Below, in pieces: positions 8,592-17,601 of a stretch of DNA of 64,000 nt. Numbering within the stretch: position 1 is the stretch's first letter; each line of letters starts with the position of its first letter. The notes beneath the pieces were generated by a model, which saw nothing but the letters and a program-made list of their open reading frames with translations, had not been told where the DNA came from and ran no database searches. Both the position numbers and the translations under genes were made by a program. This stretch comes from Candidatus Bathyarchaeota archaeon (GTDB lineage: Archaea > Thermoproteota > CALKCG01 > B24), in contig JAGTQM010000007.1 in NCBI GenBank assembly GCA_018396755.1, positions 1-64,000 of the forward strand. Direction: 5' to 3'.

Positions 8592-10334
8592 ATGGAGGAA
8601 TCTATTAAGATACTTGTATGGAAGTATGCTTTACAAAACGCCTATAGGTATGGTGGTAAGGCTCAATCTAAAGCGGTCATAGGTAAAGTCTTAGCTGAAA
8701 AACCAGAGCTTAGAGCAGTAGCTAAGGAGCTTGCAAACATCATCCAGCAGATTGTAGATGAAGTCAACCGGATGAGCTTAGAAGAGCAGAGGAAGCTTTT
8801 GGAGGACAGTTTTCCAGAACTACTGGTGGAGAAAGAGGTTGAACCCGTCGTGAAAACTCTACCGCCTCTCCCCAACGTAGATAAATACTCTAAAGTTGTG
8901 ACTAGGTATGCACCTAACCCAGACTTCGTTTTACACTTTGGTCAAGCTAGAGCTATATACTTAAGCCATGATTACGCAAGAATGTACAACGGCATTTTCA
9001 TACTTAGATTTGAAGATACAGACCCTAAGAATAAGAAGCCAGTCTTAGAGTATTATGATGCCATTAGAGAAGATATAGAGTGGCTTGGATGCAAATGGGA
9101 TAAAGAGTATATTCAAAGCCTACGTCTACCCATATACTACGAGTATGCAAGGAAGCTCATAGAGGCTGGAGCAGCATACACATGTACATGTAACCCTGAA
9201 ACTTTCAAGAAGCTTGTTTCAGCGGGTAAACCATGTCCATGTAGAGGGTTAACGGTTGAAGAAAACCTTGAGAAATGGGATAAGATGCTTGAGCATTTTT
9301 ATGGAGAAGGAGAAGCGGTGTTAAGAGTTAAAACAGATCTACAGCATAAGAATGTATCCGTGAGAGAGTGGGTTGCATTTAGAATAATAGATACGTCTAG
9401 AGAACCGCATCCCATAGTGGGGGATAAGTATATTCTTTGGCCTACCTACCATTTTGCTAACGGTTTAGATGACCATTTAATGGATGTCACCCACATAATT
9501 AGAGGGAAGGAATTTCTATCGACTCTAGACAGGCATCTGTACTTGTATAAGCATTTTGGATGGAAGTATCCGGAGGCCATACACTACGGTAGGTGGCTTC
9601 TCCCCAGAGGAGGAGCAATGTCCAAGTCTAAAACCCTTAAAGCCATTAAAGCTGGGCTCTTCAAAGGGTTTGATGACCCTAGACTACCGACTCTAGCCGC
9701 TTTACGTCGCAGAGGAGTGCAGCCTGAAGCTATCCGTCAGATGATTTTAGAAGTAGGTATTAAACAGTCTGAAGTCTCCTTAAGCTGGGATAATCTCTAC
9801 GCTTATAATAGACGGATAGTTGAACCTAAGGCTAAGAGGCTATTCTTCGTACATAATCCAGTTAAACTACTAGTCTACGGATTGTCGAAGCAGTATGAGG
9901 CGAATATACGTTTTCATCCATCTAAACCTGAAATGGGATTCCGTATGTTAAAAGTCAAAGTTGAAAATAGTACGGCTAGCTTATTCATATGCTCAGAAGA
10001 TGCTAAACTTCTGAAGGATAGGGGTATGGTTAGACTCATGGAGCTTTTCAACGTTAAACTGGTGATGTCTTCAGAAAATCTGTTGGAAGCTATGTTTCAT
10101 AGTGAAACCTACGAAGAGGCAAGACGTTTAAACATGCCGCTTATACATTGGCTTCCAGTAGATCAATGTGTTAAGGCTAAAGTTGTGATGTCTGATGCAA
10201 CGGAGTTGGAGGGGGTTGTTGAAAACAATTGTACAATTGTTAAAGTAGGCGATGTAGTTCAATTTGAAAGATTTGGTTTTGTTAAACTCGACTCGAAAGA
10301 TGGATATTGGATTTTCTACTACACCCATAAGTGA
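8592..10334 (+). CDS. gltX: Glutamyl-tRNA synthetase (archaeal type)
   Basis: This 580-residue class I synthetase charges tRNA-Glu. The signature region is APNPDFVLHFGQARA, where HFGQ replaces the usual HIGH or HLGN, and the second signature is AMSKSKT. The helical N-terminal extension and beta-barrel C-terminal anticodon domain of archaeal GluRS are present. A GGAGGAGG stretch precedes the ATG by about 12 bases. It is divergent from infB. Confidence 0.94.
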   Translation: MEESIKILVWKYALQNAYRYGGKAQSKAVIGKVLAEKPELRAVAKELANIIQQIVDEVNRMSLEEQRKLLEDSFPELLVEKEVEPVVKTLPPLPNVDKYSKVVTRYAPNPDFVLHFGQARAIYLSHDYARMYNGIFILRFEDTDPKNKKPVLEYYDAIREDIEWLGCKWDKEYIQSLRLPIYYEYARKLIEAGAAYTCTCNPETFKKLVSAGKPCPCRGLTVEENLEKWDKMLEHFYGEGEAVLRVKTDLQHKNVSVREWVAFRIIDTSREPHPIVGDKYILWPTYHFANGLDDHLMDVTHIIRGKEFLSTLDRHLYLYKHFGWKYPEAIHYGRWLLPRGGAMSKSKTLKAIKAGLFKGFDDPRLPTLAALRRRGVQPEAIRQMILEVGIKQSEVSLSWDNLYAYNRRIVEPKAKRLFFVHNPVKLLVYGLSKQYEANIRFHPSKPEMGFRMLKVKVENSTASLFICSEDAKLLKDRGMVRLMELFNVKLVMSSENLLEAMFHSETYEEARRLNMPLIHWLPVDQCVKAKVVMSDATELEGVVENNCTIVKVGDVVQFERFGFVKLDSKDGYWIFYYTHK

Positions 10335-10412
10335 AAACATCTATTGATCACCACTCCATAGATAAAAATCTTTAAGGATCCTAAATATGGAAAATCGGTA
10401 TTGAGACTCCTC

Positions 10413-11255
10413 TTACAATTGCAGTTGTAAGAAAGCTAAGAGCCCTAGAAGCATCCACAATACGATGGTGTTTTTAACTCTTCTGGCTTTTTCTCTAGAC
10501 GGATTCTTTAGAATAATTATGGAGGAGGTTATGAAGCCTATATCCGTAAAGGCTACTGTAAATAGGTATCCTAAAGACGGATTGCCGATTAGAGTAGGTA
10601 TTGGCGTAATTAGAACAGCAGATAAGTATAGAGCAGTAGCCACATATGAAGCTATCCTATTCCCGTACTTTACGGCTGTCGTATTTATACCGTACTTTCT
10701 ATCGCCTTCAACATCAACTATACCTTTCGTCACCTCCCTGCCAGTATTGGCTAGGAAGGCGGTTGAAGCCGCTAGAATATTCGATATTTTCAATCTCTCT
10801 ATGAGCAATGCACCATAGATGAAAGGAATGGCTATACACCCGCTAACCATCATATTACCTAATAGCCCTGTTTTCTTACCGTAGGACGTATATGCTACTG
10901 ATAAAGCTGCTGATAGCATTGCCAACAAGAGGCACTTAGTAGATGTGAAAGCTGAAGCCGTTAAGCCTATAGTTGACAACATAATTGCATAAGCTAATGC
11001 TTGTGAGGGGCTTATTGCCCCACTAGGTATCGGTCTATTGGGTTCATTTATGGCGTCTATGTAACGGTCGAAGTAGTCGTTTAAAGCCATGGAGGCGCCT
11101 GTTAAAGTAAAACCCGTTACAAACCCCAAGGCTACACTCTGAAAAGTCCAAGATTTCAAATTCGGTTCAGCCATATAGAGGCCTACTAGAACAGCCAAAC
11201 CCATCATGAATGAGTTTACAGGTCTAAGCAGTCTAACGAAGTGTTTAATATGCAT
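10413..11255 (-). CDS. Digeranylgeranylglyceryl phosphate synthase (UbiA family)
   Basis: This 280-residue membrane prenyltransferase has the first Asp-rich motif NDYFDRYIDAINEPNRPIP and a second, DVEGDRKYGINTTAVKYG. In archaea such proteins add the second geranylgeranyl chain in ether-lipid synthesis. Roughly eight or nine hydrophobic helices are seen. It is convergent with gltX. Another UbiA prenyl acceptor is possible, but the motif set fits DGGGP synthase best. Confidence 0.85.
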   Translation of the reverse strand: MHIKHFVRLLRPVNSFMMGLAVLVGLYMAEPNLKSWTFQSVALGFVTGFTLTGASMALNDYFDRYIDAINEPNRPIPSGAISPSQALAYAIMLSTIGLTASAFTSTKCLLLAMLSAALSVAYTSYGKKTGLLGNMMVSGCIAIPFIYGALLIERLKISNILAASTAFLANTGREVTKGIVDVEGDRKYGINTTAVKYGNRIASYVATALYLSAVLITPIPTLIGNPSLGYLFTVAFTDIGFITSSIIILKNPSREKARRVKNTIVLWMLLGLLAFLQLQL

Positions 11256-11315
11256 CAGAAGCTAGATTATACGATCATGTTTAAAGTGTTTTCGATTCTG
11301 TTGCAGCTTTAAGTC

Positions 11316-11945
11316 CTATAGACCGCTTATGTTAAAGTATATCCAAGACACGCCGAAAACCATTAGGATTAGACTGAAAAGCATCAGTATGTAACGGTAG
11401 ATTTTAAGACCGAGTATTTTCCTCCCGTACTTTGAAAGATACGCCAGCAATCCCAGCCATAGATAATCCAGCCAAACATGAGATATATACATTATGGTTA
11501 ATCCCTGTATTAAACCCAGATCCATAGCCTCATATACGAGAACTGAGCCTATACTAAACCACCACAGGAGGAAGTACGGGTTTAAACCGGACAGCATAAT
11601 ACCTGTTAGAATAGAGCCTCTTTCCAATGAAACTTCACTATTAGAAGAAGATTGACTTAATTTCAAACTTCCCCGAAGCTGAAGCATACTGAAAACTATT
11701 AAAGCCAAACCTCCCACTATCCCTAAAAACTGTTTTACCGTTTGACTGATTAAGCTTAGTAGTCCAAACCATATGAGTATGACCAGCGGGAGTTCTACAA
11801 TAGTATGTCCTAGTGCGCAACCCAAACCCGCCTTAAGACCACCCTTACTGCCGTGAATGATTGTAGCAACAGTGAGAGGGCCTGGGCTTAATGCACCTGA
11901 TATTGTAATCACAGACACGTAGAGTATGAAAGAGGAAATATCCAA
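11316..11945 (-). CDS. LysE/RhtB-family amino acid exporter
   Basis: The 209-residue membrane protein begins ITISGALSPGPLTVATI and has GLGCALGHTIVELPLV, both characteristic of LysE-type exporters with six helices. It starts four bases after the leuA stop and probably belongs to the leu operon. Export of branched-chain or other amino acids is inferred from that context; the sequence alone does not give the substrate. Confidence 0.82.
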   Translation of the reverse strand: MDISSFILYVSVITISGALSPGPLTVATIIHGSKGGLKAGLGCALGHTIVELPLVILIWFGLLSLISQTVKQFLGIVGGLALIVFSMLQLRGSLKLSQSSSNSEVSLERGSILTGIMLSGLNPYFLLWWFSIGSVLVYEAMDLGLIQGLTIMYISHVWLDYLWLGLLAYLSKYGRKILGLKIYRYILMLFSLILMVFGVSWIYFNISGL

Positions 11946-11949
11946 GCAT

Positions 11950-13464
11950 TTAACCTCTTGAACCCGCTATGCGTTTTCGAAGGAGAAGCTTATTTATAGC
12001 ATTAACCATAGCTTCTACACTAGCTATAACTATATCTTCTCTAGCGGCTCTTGCAGATACAATATGACCTTCATCATCTTCAACTTTAATGACTACTTCC
12101 GCTAAAGCATCTGAACCTCCTGTTATAGCTTCAAGCCTATACTCTCTCAGATTGACTTTAATCACCGGGTTTAAAACTTCTTGGAGGGCTTTAATCGCAG
12201 CATCTACTGGGCCAACACCCGTCTTAGATGCTACGTAATCCCTACCATCTATAAACACTTTGACGGAAGCCGTGGGAATCACCTTATTACCCGTCATTAC
12301 AGCTAATTCATCTAAGTTTAAAACCCTATCCTCCCTAACCAATTCTCCAGCTACAACTCTAGCTATCGCCATTAAATCTTCATCAGTAACTTGTTTACCC
12401 TTGTCGCCTAGCTCTTTAACCCTAGCTAAAACTTCTTTAACTTGAGCTTCACTAAGTTCAAGACCCATTTGACTGAGTACGGCTTTTAAACCGTGAGTAC
12501 CAGCATGTTTACCAGCTAAAATCCTCCTCTCACATCCTACGAATTCTGGCGGTATGGGTTCATAGGTTAACGGTTGCGCTATAACACCGTGGGTATGTAT
12601 ACCGGATTCATGGGCGAAAGCATTCTCACCGACCACCGCCTTATTCGGCTGCACTGGAATACCTGTCAACCTAGAAACCAGTCTAGAAGTTTGATGTATC
12701 AGCTTAGGGTTAACGTTTGTTTCAAAACCATATATTAATTTAAGTGCAACTATGACCTCTTCTAAAGCGGCGTTGCCAGCTCTCTCACCTAAACCGTTAA
12801 CCGTCACGTGGACTTGTTCAGCTCCAGCTTCTAAAGCAGCTAAACTATTGGCGGTAGCCATTCCGAAGTCATCGTGACAGTGTACGCTCAAAGGTCTATA
12901 AACAACCTTCTTCAATTCACATATTAGGTCGTACATACGTTTAGGCGTCATTACACCCACGGTATCTGGAACGTTTATCCTATCAACACCAGCGTCACAT
13001 AATGCTTTATAAAACTCTTTGAGAAACCCTACATCAGTCCTAGTAGCATCTTCAGCTGAAAATTCAACAGTTAAACCGTGGGCTTTAGCATAATCTAAAG
13101 CTTCTAAAGCCTTTTTTAAAACCTCCTCTCTACTCATTTTAAGCTTATACTTTAAATGAATGTCTGAAGTCGCTATGAAGAGATGTATACTGTTTAAACC
13201 ACAATCTATCACAGCATCTATATCGGATTTTAAAGCTCTAGACAAGCCGCAAACTTCAACCTTTAAACAATCTTTAGCTATCAATTTAACAGCTTCAACC
13301 TCACCTTTAGATGTAATTGGGAAACCAGCCTCAATGACATCCACACCTAAATTATCCAATTGACGCGCTATGGTGAGTTTATCCTCAGCTGTCAAAGCTA
13401 CGCCTGGTGTCTGCTCACCATCCCGCAGTGTAGTGTCAAATATCCTTATATAACGAGGAAGCAT
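11950..13464 (-). CDS. leuA: 2-isopropylmalate synthase (or citramalate synthase)
   Basis: This 504-residue DRE-TIM metallolyase has FDTTLRDGEQTPGV at the N-terminus, the metal-binding HCHDDFGMATANSL, and NGLGERAGNAALEEV. The last 120 residues form the LeuA regulatory dimer domain for feedback inhibition. It condenses acetyl-CoA with 2-oxoisovalerate (LeuA) or pyruvate (CimA). The two cannot be separated by eye, but linkage to leuCDB makes a leucine or citramalate-isoleucine role firm. Confidence 0.9.
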   Translation of the reverse strand: MLPRYIRIFDTTLRDGEQTPGVALTAEDKLTIARQLDNLGVDVIEAGFPITSKGEVEAVKLIAKDCLKVEVCGLSRALKSDIDAVIDCGLNSIHLFIATSDIHLKYKLKMSREEVLKKALEALDYAKAHGLTVEFSAEDATRTDVGFLKEFYKALCDAGVDRINVPDTVGVMTPKRMYDLICELKKVVYRPLSVHCHDDFGMATANSLAALEAGAEQVHVTVNGLGERAGNAALEEVIVALKLIYGFETNVNPKLIHQTSRLVSRLTGIPVQPNKAVVGENAFAHESGIHTHGVIAQPLTYEPIPPEFVGCERRILAGKHAGTHGLKAVLSQMGLELSEAQVKEVLARVKELGDKGKQVTDEDLMAIARVVAGELVREDRVLNLDELAVMTGNKVIPTASVKVFIDGRDYVASKTGVGPVDAAIKALQEVLNPVIKVNLREYRLEAITGGSDALAEVVIKVEDDEGHIVSARAAREDIVIASVEAMVNAINKLLLRKRIAGSRG

Positions 13465-13506
13465 GATTGAATAAAATGAAACTTGATATTAAAAAGCTTA
13501 CCCCTC

Positions 13507-14553
13507 TTAAGGGTCTTTACCAGAGGCGACTTCTCCTATTAGGGAAGCGACTTTCAAACCCATATCCTTAGTTGACAGAGAGCCGCCTAGATCAGGGGTA
13601 ACACATCTTCTTCTGAAGGCTTCTATTATGGACTTTTCTATGACCTTAGCTGCTTCTAAGCAAATCTCATCGTTGTTTTTGAAGCCCAACCATTCAAACA
13701 TCATCTTAGCCGCTAATATAAGGCTGCTCGGATTGGCTATGTTTCGACCTGCAATATCCCATGCCGCTCCATGAACAGGTTCGAATAGACCATATTTTTC
13801 CCCGATATTGGCAGCGGGTGCTACACCTAATCCGCCTACAAGCTGAGCAGCTTCGTCGCTCAATATATCCCCAAACATGTTTGTAGTGACAAGTACGTCA
13901 AAGTCTTCAGGCTTCTTTATTAGAAACATCGCCGCTGCATCAACGTAGAGTTCTTCGTATGAAATACTGGGGTAGTTCCTAGCGACTGATCGACAAGCCT
14001 CAGCAAACAGACCGCATGTGGCTTTCAAAACATTAGCCTTATGTACGGCTGTAACCTTACGTTTAACACCTCTTCTAGCAGCTTCTTCAAATGCATACTT
14101 AGCTATACGTTCAGACCCGGCTCTAGTTATTACCCGTAAGCTTACAGCTACATCACCTAGAGTATATTCAAAGCCCTTATAGAGGTCTTCAGTATTCTCT
14201 CTAACGATTACGAAATCTATGTTAGGTTTTAAACATGGAACATTCGGATAGGATTTAAACGGTCTAACGTTTGCATAGAGATCTAGCAGTTGTCTAAGCT
14301 TCACTATGACCGCGGCTGCTGTTTCACCTACAGGGCCTTTTAATGTAGCATCCGACTTCATAATCGATTTAACCGTTTCTTCAGGCAACGCAATACCATG
14401 CATCTGTAAGCACTTATCTCCAGCTTCGAGAAACTCATAGTTGACGTTTAAACCTAAAGTATTTTCAACAGCATTTAAAACCGTCATAGTGGCTTCTGTT
14501 AATTCTGGACCTACACCATCACCGGGTATTAAGGCGATTTTATATGTTTTCAG
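13507..14553 (-). CDS. leuB: 3-isopropylmalate dehydrogenase, apparent CUG start
   Basis: The tracked ORF (from 14487) lacks the family N-terminus, but the same frame extends 22 codons upstream to give KTYKIALIPGDGVGPEL. That is the conserved start of isopropylmalate and isocitrate dehydrogenases. No ATG, GTG or TTG exists in this extension. The only sensible initiator is CTG at 14553-14551, which overlaps the leuD stop (CTGA) and lies downstream of GGAGGAGG. From there the protein has 348 residues, normal for LeuB, with IVRENTEDLYKGFEY and the C-terminal GDILSDEAAQLVGGLG. It oxidatively decarboxylates 3-isopropylmalate. Confidence 0.88.
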   Translation of the reverse strand: MKTYKIALIPGDGVGPELTEATMTVLNAVENTLGLNVNYEFLEAGDKCLQMHGIALPEETVKSIMKSDATLKGPVGETAAAVIVKLRQLLDLYANVRPFKSYPNVPCLKPNIDFVIVRENTEDLYKGFEYTLGDVAVSLRVITRAGSERIAKYAFEEAARRGVKRKVTAVHKANVLKATCGLFAEACRSVARNYPSISYEELYVDAAAMFLIKKPEDFDVLVTTNMFGDILSDEAAQLVGGLGVAPAANIGEKYGLFEPVHGAAWDIAGRNIANPSSLILAAKMMFEWLGFKNNDEICLEAAKVIEKSIIEAFRRRCVTPDLGGSLSTKDMGLKVASLIGEVASGKDP

Positions 14554-15041
14554 GTTAACCTCCTCCGCAGGTAGGCTACTAAACCGCCGTCTTTAAGTAT
14601 TTCCAATATGAATCCTGGAAGCGCTTTGGTTCTATAGACTTCATTCCTAGACGTGTTGATTATTACTCCCTCTGCCAAGTTTATTGTAACCATATCGCCG
14701 TCGTTCAGCTTCTCCGAGGCTTCTGAACATACAACTATGGGTAGACCGATGTTTATGGCGTTTCTGTAGAATATTCTAGCGAACGATTTAGCAATTATAC
14801 ATTTAACGCCAGCGTACTTTAAAGCTACTGGAGCTTCCTCTCTACTGGATCCGCATCCGAAGTTTTCACCAACAACTAGAATGCTAGTCTGCTTAATCTT
14901 ACTGGAGAAGTCTGGGTCTATCCCCTCTAAAGCATGTCTTCCAAGCTCTTCATAGTCTGTTATACCAAGGTATTTACCTGGCACTATAACGTCTGTATCT
15001 ATGTTGTCCCCGTATTTTACGACTGAACCGCTTATTATCAT
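14550..15041 (-). CDS. leuD: 3-isopropylmalate dehydratase small subunit
   Basis: 163 residues carry the swivel-domain signatures GDNIDTDVIVPGKYL and NFGCGSSREEAPVALK. With LeuC it isomerises 2-isopropylmalate to 3-isopropylmalate. Its start overlaps the leuC stop by four bases (ATGA), and its stop overlaps the leuB start, so the operon is translationally coupled. Confidence 0.95.
   Translation of the reverse strand: MIISGSVVKYGDNIDTDVIVPGKYLGITDYEELGRHALEGIDPDFSSKIKQTSILVVGENFGCGSSREEAPVALKYAGVKCIIAKSFARIFYRNAINIGLPIVVCSEASEKLNDGDMVTINLAEGVIINTSRNEVYRTKALPGFILEILKDGGLVAYLRRRLT
14559..14566 (-). promoter_or_regulatory. Strong Shine-Dalgarno deciding the leuB CUG start
   Basis: GGAGGAGG on the minus strand ends five bases before CTG 14553. 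It lies inside the last codons of leuD and supports initiation at the CUG; no such purine block precedes the internal ATG at 14487. Confidence 0.6.
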
Positions 15042-16306
15042 GCCGCCACCCCCCTAGGGTCTGTTATAACACCTGTTAAAGCAGACGCCATAACTGTTGC
15101 CGGAGAAGCTAAGTAAACTTTAGCCTTGGGACTACCCATACGTCCGATGAAGTTTCTGTTTATTGAGGCTATGCATGTTTCACCTTCGCTTATAACACCC
15201 ATGTGTGCCCCTATGCAGGCGCCGCATGTTGGATTGCAGACTAGAACACCAGCTTGTAGAAAAACTTCGATTAAACCCTCTCTCAACGCTTCTTGGTATA
15301 CCTCCTGAGAAGCTGGAACGATTATTGCTCTAACGTCAGGTTTAACCCTTTTACCTTTAGCTATTCTAGCAGCCAATCTTAAATCTTCAAGACGCCCATT
15401 GGTGCAAGAGCCTATGTATGCTTGATCTACCTTAATACCTTCAACTTCAGATACTGGTTTAACGTTATCTACGGAGTTTGGACATGCTACTTGAGGCCCC
15501 AACTTTGAAACGTCAAAAGTGTAAGTTTCATCGAAGGCAGCATTCTGATCGCTGACGAATCCAGAACCATACGGTATATTTTTAGACTTGAAAAACTGCT
15601 CAGTAACGTGGTCTGGTTCAACAATCCCAGTTTTAGCGCCCATCTCAACAGCCATATTACACATGGTCATACGTCCACTTACGCTCATTCTTTCAACAGT
15701 AGAGCCTTTGAAAACAACGGCCTTGTAGACGGCACCTGAAACACCTAAACATCCTATGACATAAAGTATTACATCTTTAGAAGTAACCATATCTCCCAGT
15801 TCACCGTCAATTTTCACACAGACTGTTTCTGGAACCCTAAGCCAAGTTTCACCAGTAGCTAGAACCGCCGCTACATCGGTAGCTCCCATACCCGTTGAAA
15901 AAGCCCCTACCGCACCGTAAGTACACGTATGAGAATCTGCACCTATTATAAGCTCACCAGGCTTAGCATGACCCTTCTCAACCATGACTTGATGACATAT
16001 CCCACCTCTACCAATATCGTAAAACCACTTAATCTTCTGCTCTTTGACAAATTCCCTGATAATCTTCTGGTTTAAAGCAGCCCTTTCACCATTCGGAGGC
16101 ACTAAATGGTCGAAGATTACAACTACTCTATCCGGATCCCAGACCTTGGAAACACCTATTTCCTTGAAGGCTTTAACCGTTAAAGGACCAGTGAGGTCGT
16201 GGAACATCAAACGGTCAACTTTAGCTCTTATTATCTCACCAGGTTCCACTACACTTTTACCTGAGACTCTACATAGAATCTTTTCAACGATGTTCATAGC
16301 GGACAT
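15038..16306 (-). CDS. leuC: 3-isopropylmalate dehydratase large subunit
   Basis: This 422-residue aconitase-family protein binds a [4Fe-4S] cluster through Cys residues in IGSCTNGRLEDL and NPTCGACIGAHMG. DSHTCTYGAVGAFSTGMG is also conserved. It is the first gene of leuCDBA. Homologous homoaconitase-type subunits are possible, but the leuA and leuB neighbours favour isopropylmalate or citramalate isomerisation. Confidence 0.94.
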   Translation of the reverse strand: MSAMNIVEKILCRVSGKSVVEPGEIIRAKVDRLMFHDLTGPLTVKAFKEIGVSKVWDPDRVVVIFDHLVPPNGERAALNQKIIREFVKEQKIKWFYDIGRGGICHQVMVEKGHAKPGELIIGADSHTCTYGAVGAFSTGMGATDVAAVLATGETWLRVPETVCVKIDGELGDMVTSKDVILYVIGCLGVSGAVYKAVVFKGSTVERMSVSGRMTMCNMAVEMGAKTGIVEPDHVTEQFFKSKNIPYGSGFVSDQNAAFDETYTFDVSKLGPQVACPNSVDNVKPVSEVEGIKVDQAYIGSCTNGRLEDLRLAARIAKGKRVKPDVRAIIVPASQEVYQEALREGLIEVFLQAGVLVCNPTCGACIGAHMGVISEGETCIASINRNFIGRMGSPKAKVYLASPATVMASALTGVITDPRGVAA

Positions 16307-16405
16307 TATAAATGCTCACCTACAGTTTTAAGTGTTTACTTTCTGAAAAGTATTATGAAAGAAGACTTCCAATAGGTGATGAAAAAGCCTCCTCTATAAC
16401 CTCAG

Positions 16406-16451
16406 TCTAACTTCTCTACGTTAGAAGGGGTGGAAAACCTAATGAACCCCT
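16406..16451. other. Two adjacent hairpins upstream of the M14-like gene
   Basis: TCTAAC-N8-GTTAGA (16406-16425) is followed without a gap by AGGGGT-N14-ACCCCT (16426-16451). They lie in the 190-base space between leuC and the divergent gene at 16500. They could form a structured RNA leader or be remains of an IS end. I see no known riboswitch consensus. Confidence 0.4.
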
Positions 16452-16499
16452 ACAGGAAAACCACTGGACTCCGTGAAGAATGCCCATAGCAAAGCTTAA

Positions 16500-17522
16500 A
16501 TGATTTTTCAACGACGTCTTGACGTGATCTGCATGCCAAGTTTAGAGAAGAATGCTTTACGTGTTCAGATGCCTGATGGTAGCTTCGTTGAAATACCCTA
16601 CTTTAAGATTAAAGGTGGGTTTTATAGCCCTGTTGTCTACATTCAAGCGGCTCAGCATGGAGTTGAGCTTACAGGCGTGTACACAATTAAACTTCTACTC
16701 GACAGTATTGTAAGCACGGATGTTAACGGGACAATTATACTGGTTCCCGTGGCAAATCCCCTGGCTGTGAAGTGGAGGAGACACTTCTACAAGATGGAGC
16801 TGGGGGAGCCGTACTCCAGCTACCATCCTCATCAGATGAATAGGCTTTGGCCTGGGAAAGCCGATGGAAATGAAACCGAGAGAATTGTTTACGATCTCTA
16901 CAGGAACCTAGTTGAGCAAGCAGACTACGTTATGGATCTCCACTGTTATGAGCAGTGGATTGCGCCAGCTGCGCTAGTTAATGGGTGGGATGAAGTGTCT
17001 GTAAGACTTGCCGAGTACTCGCTACTGCCGTTTATAGACGTTTACGAAAAATCTAACGTTCATAGGGGTATGCTAAGCTATGTGGCTACTGAAGCCGGTA
17101 AACACGCTCTCACAATTGAACATAGCGGTCAAAGGTGGGTTTTCCCAGATCAAGCTAAACTCGTACATAAGGGACTTATGAATGTTCTTCGCTACTTAGC
17201 TGTAATTCCAGGCGAACCCATCAAGCCGAAACTTCAACTTAAACTTAGAAGAGACAAACACGTAGATGTGTATGCTCCTGAGGGAGAATGGATAATAGTA
17301 ACATTGAAGACAGCTGGCGAGGAAGTAGGAGAAGGAGAAGAAATAGCTAAACTTCTCGATATGAATAGTTTAAAGGAGGAAACTATTAGAAGTCCAGTTA
17401 GAGGCGTCATATACTGGATAGGGTCTACAAGAAGCCACATAGACACTAGACCGTCAGAAGAGGTTCAAGTGGTCTTGAAAGGAGAGAAATATCGAATAGC
17501 TACAATCTACGCTGTAGAATAA
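16500..17522 (+). CDS. Succinylglutamate desuccinylase/aspartoacylase-family protein (M14-like)
   Basis: This 340-residue protein shows the zinc-carboxypeptidase-like core of the AstE/AspA family: IQAAQHGVELTG (first His and Glu zinc ligands), NRLWPGKADGNETER, and VMDLHCYEQW (second His ligand). A C-terminal beta domain follows. Such enzymes hydrolyse N-acyl amino acids or related amides. The true start may be the internal ATG at MPSLEKN. It stands alone, divergent from leuC and convergent with the M20 gene. Confidence 0.78.
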   Translation: MIFQRRLDVICMPSLEKNALRVQMPDGSFVEIPYFKIKGGFYSPVVYIQAAQHGVELTGVYTIKLLLDSIVSTDVNGTIILVPVANPLAVKWRRHFYKMELGEPYSSYHPHQMNRLWPGKADGNETERIVYDLYRNLVEQADYVMDLHCYEQWIAPAALVNGWDEVSVRLAEYSLLPFIDVYEKSNVHRGMLSYVATEAGKHALTIEHSGQRWVFPDQAKLVHKGLMNVLRYLAVIPGEPIKPKLQLKLRRDKHVDVYAPEGEWIIVTLKTAGEEVGEGEEIAKLLDMNSLKEETIRSPVRGVIYWIGSTRSHIDTRPSEEVQVVLKGEKYRIATIYAVE

Positions 17523-17601
17523 AGACTAGCGTAGACTTTGGCAGATAATACCTAGACTAGCGATAAGCCTATATACGGTCAGCTAACTTTCACTTATCTC
17601 T

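Noticed and set aside
16374-16450. Possible C/D box sRNA (GTGATGA at about 16374)
   Set aside because: No CTGA D or D' box follows at a suitable distance, so the C-box match alone is not enough.
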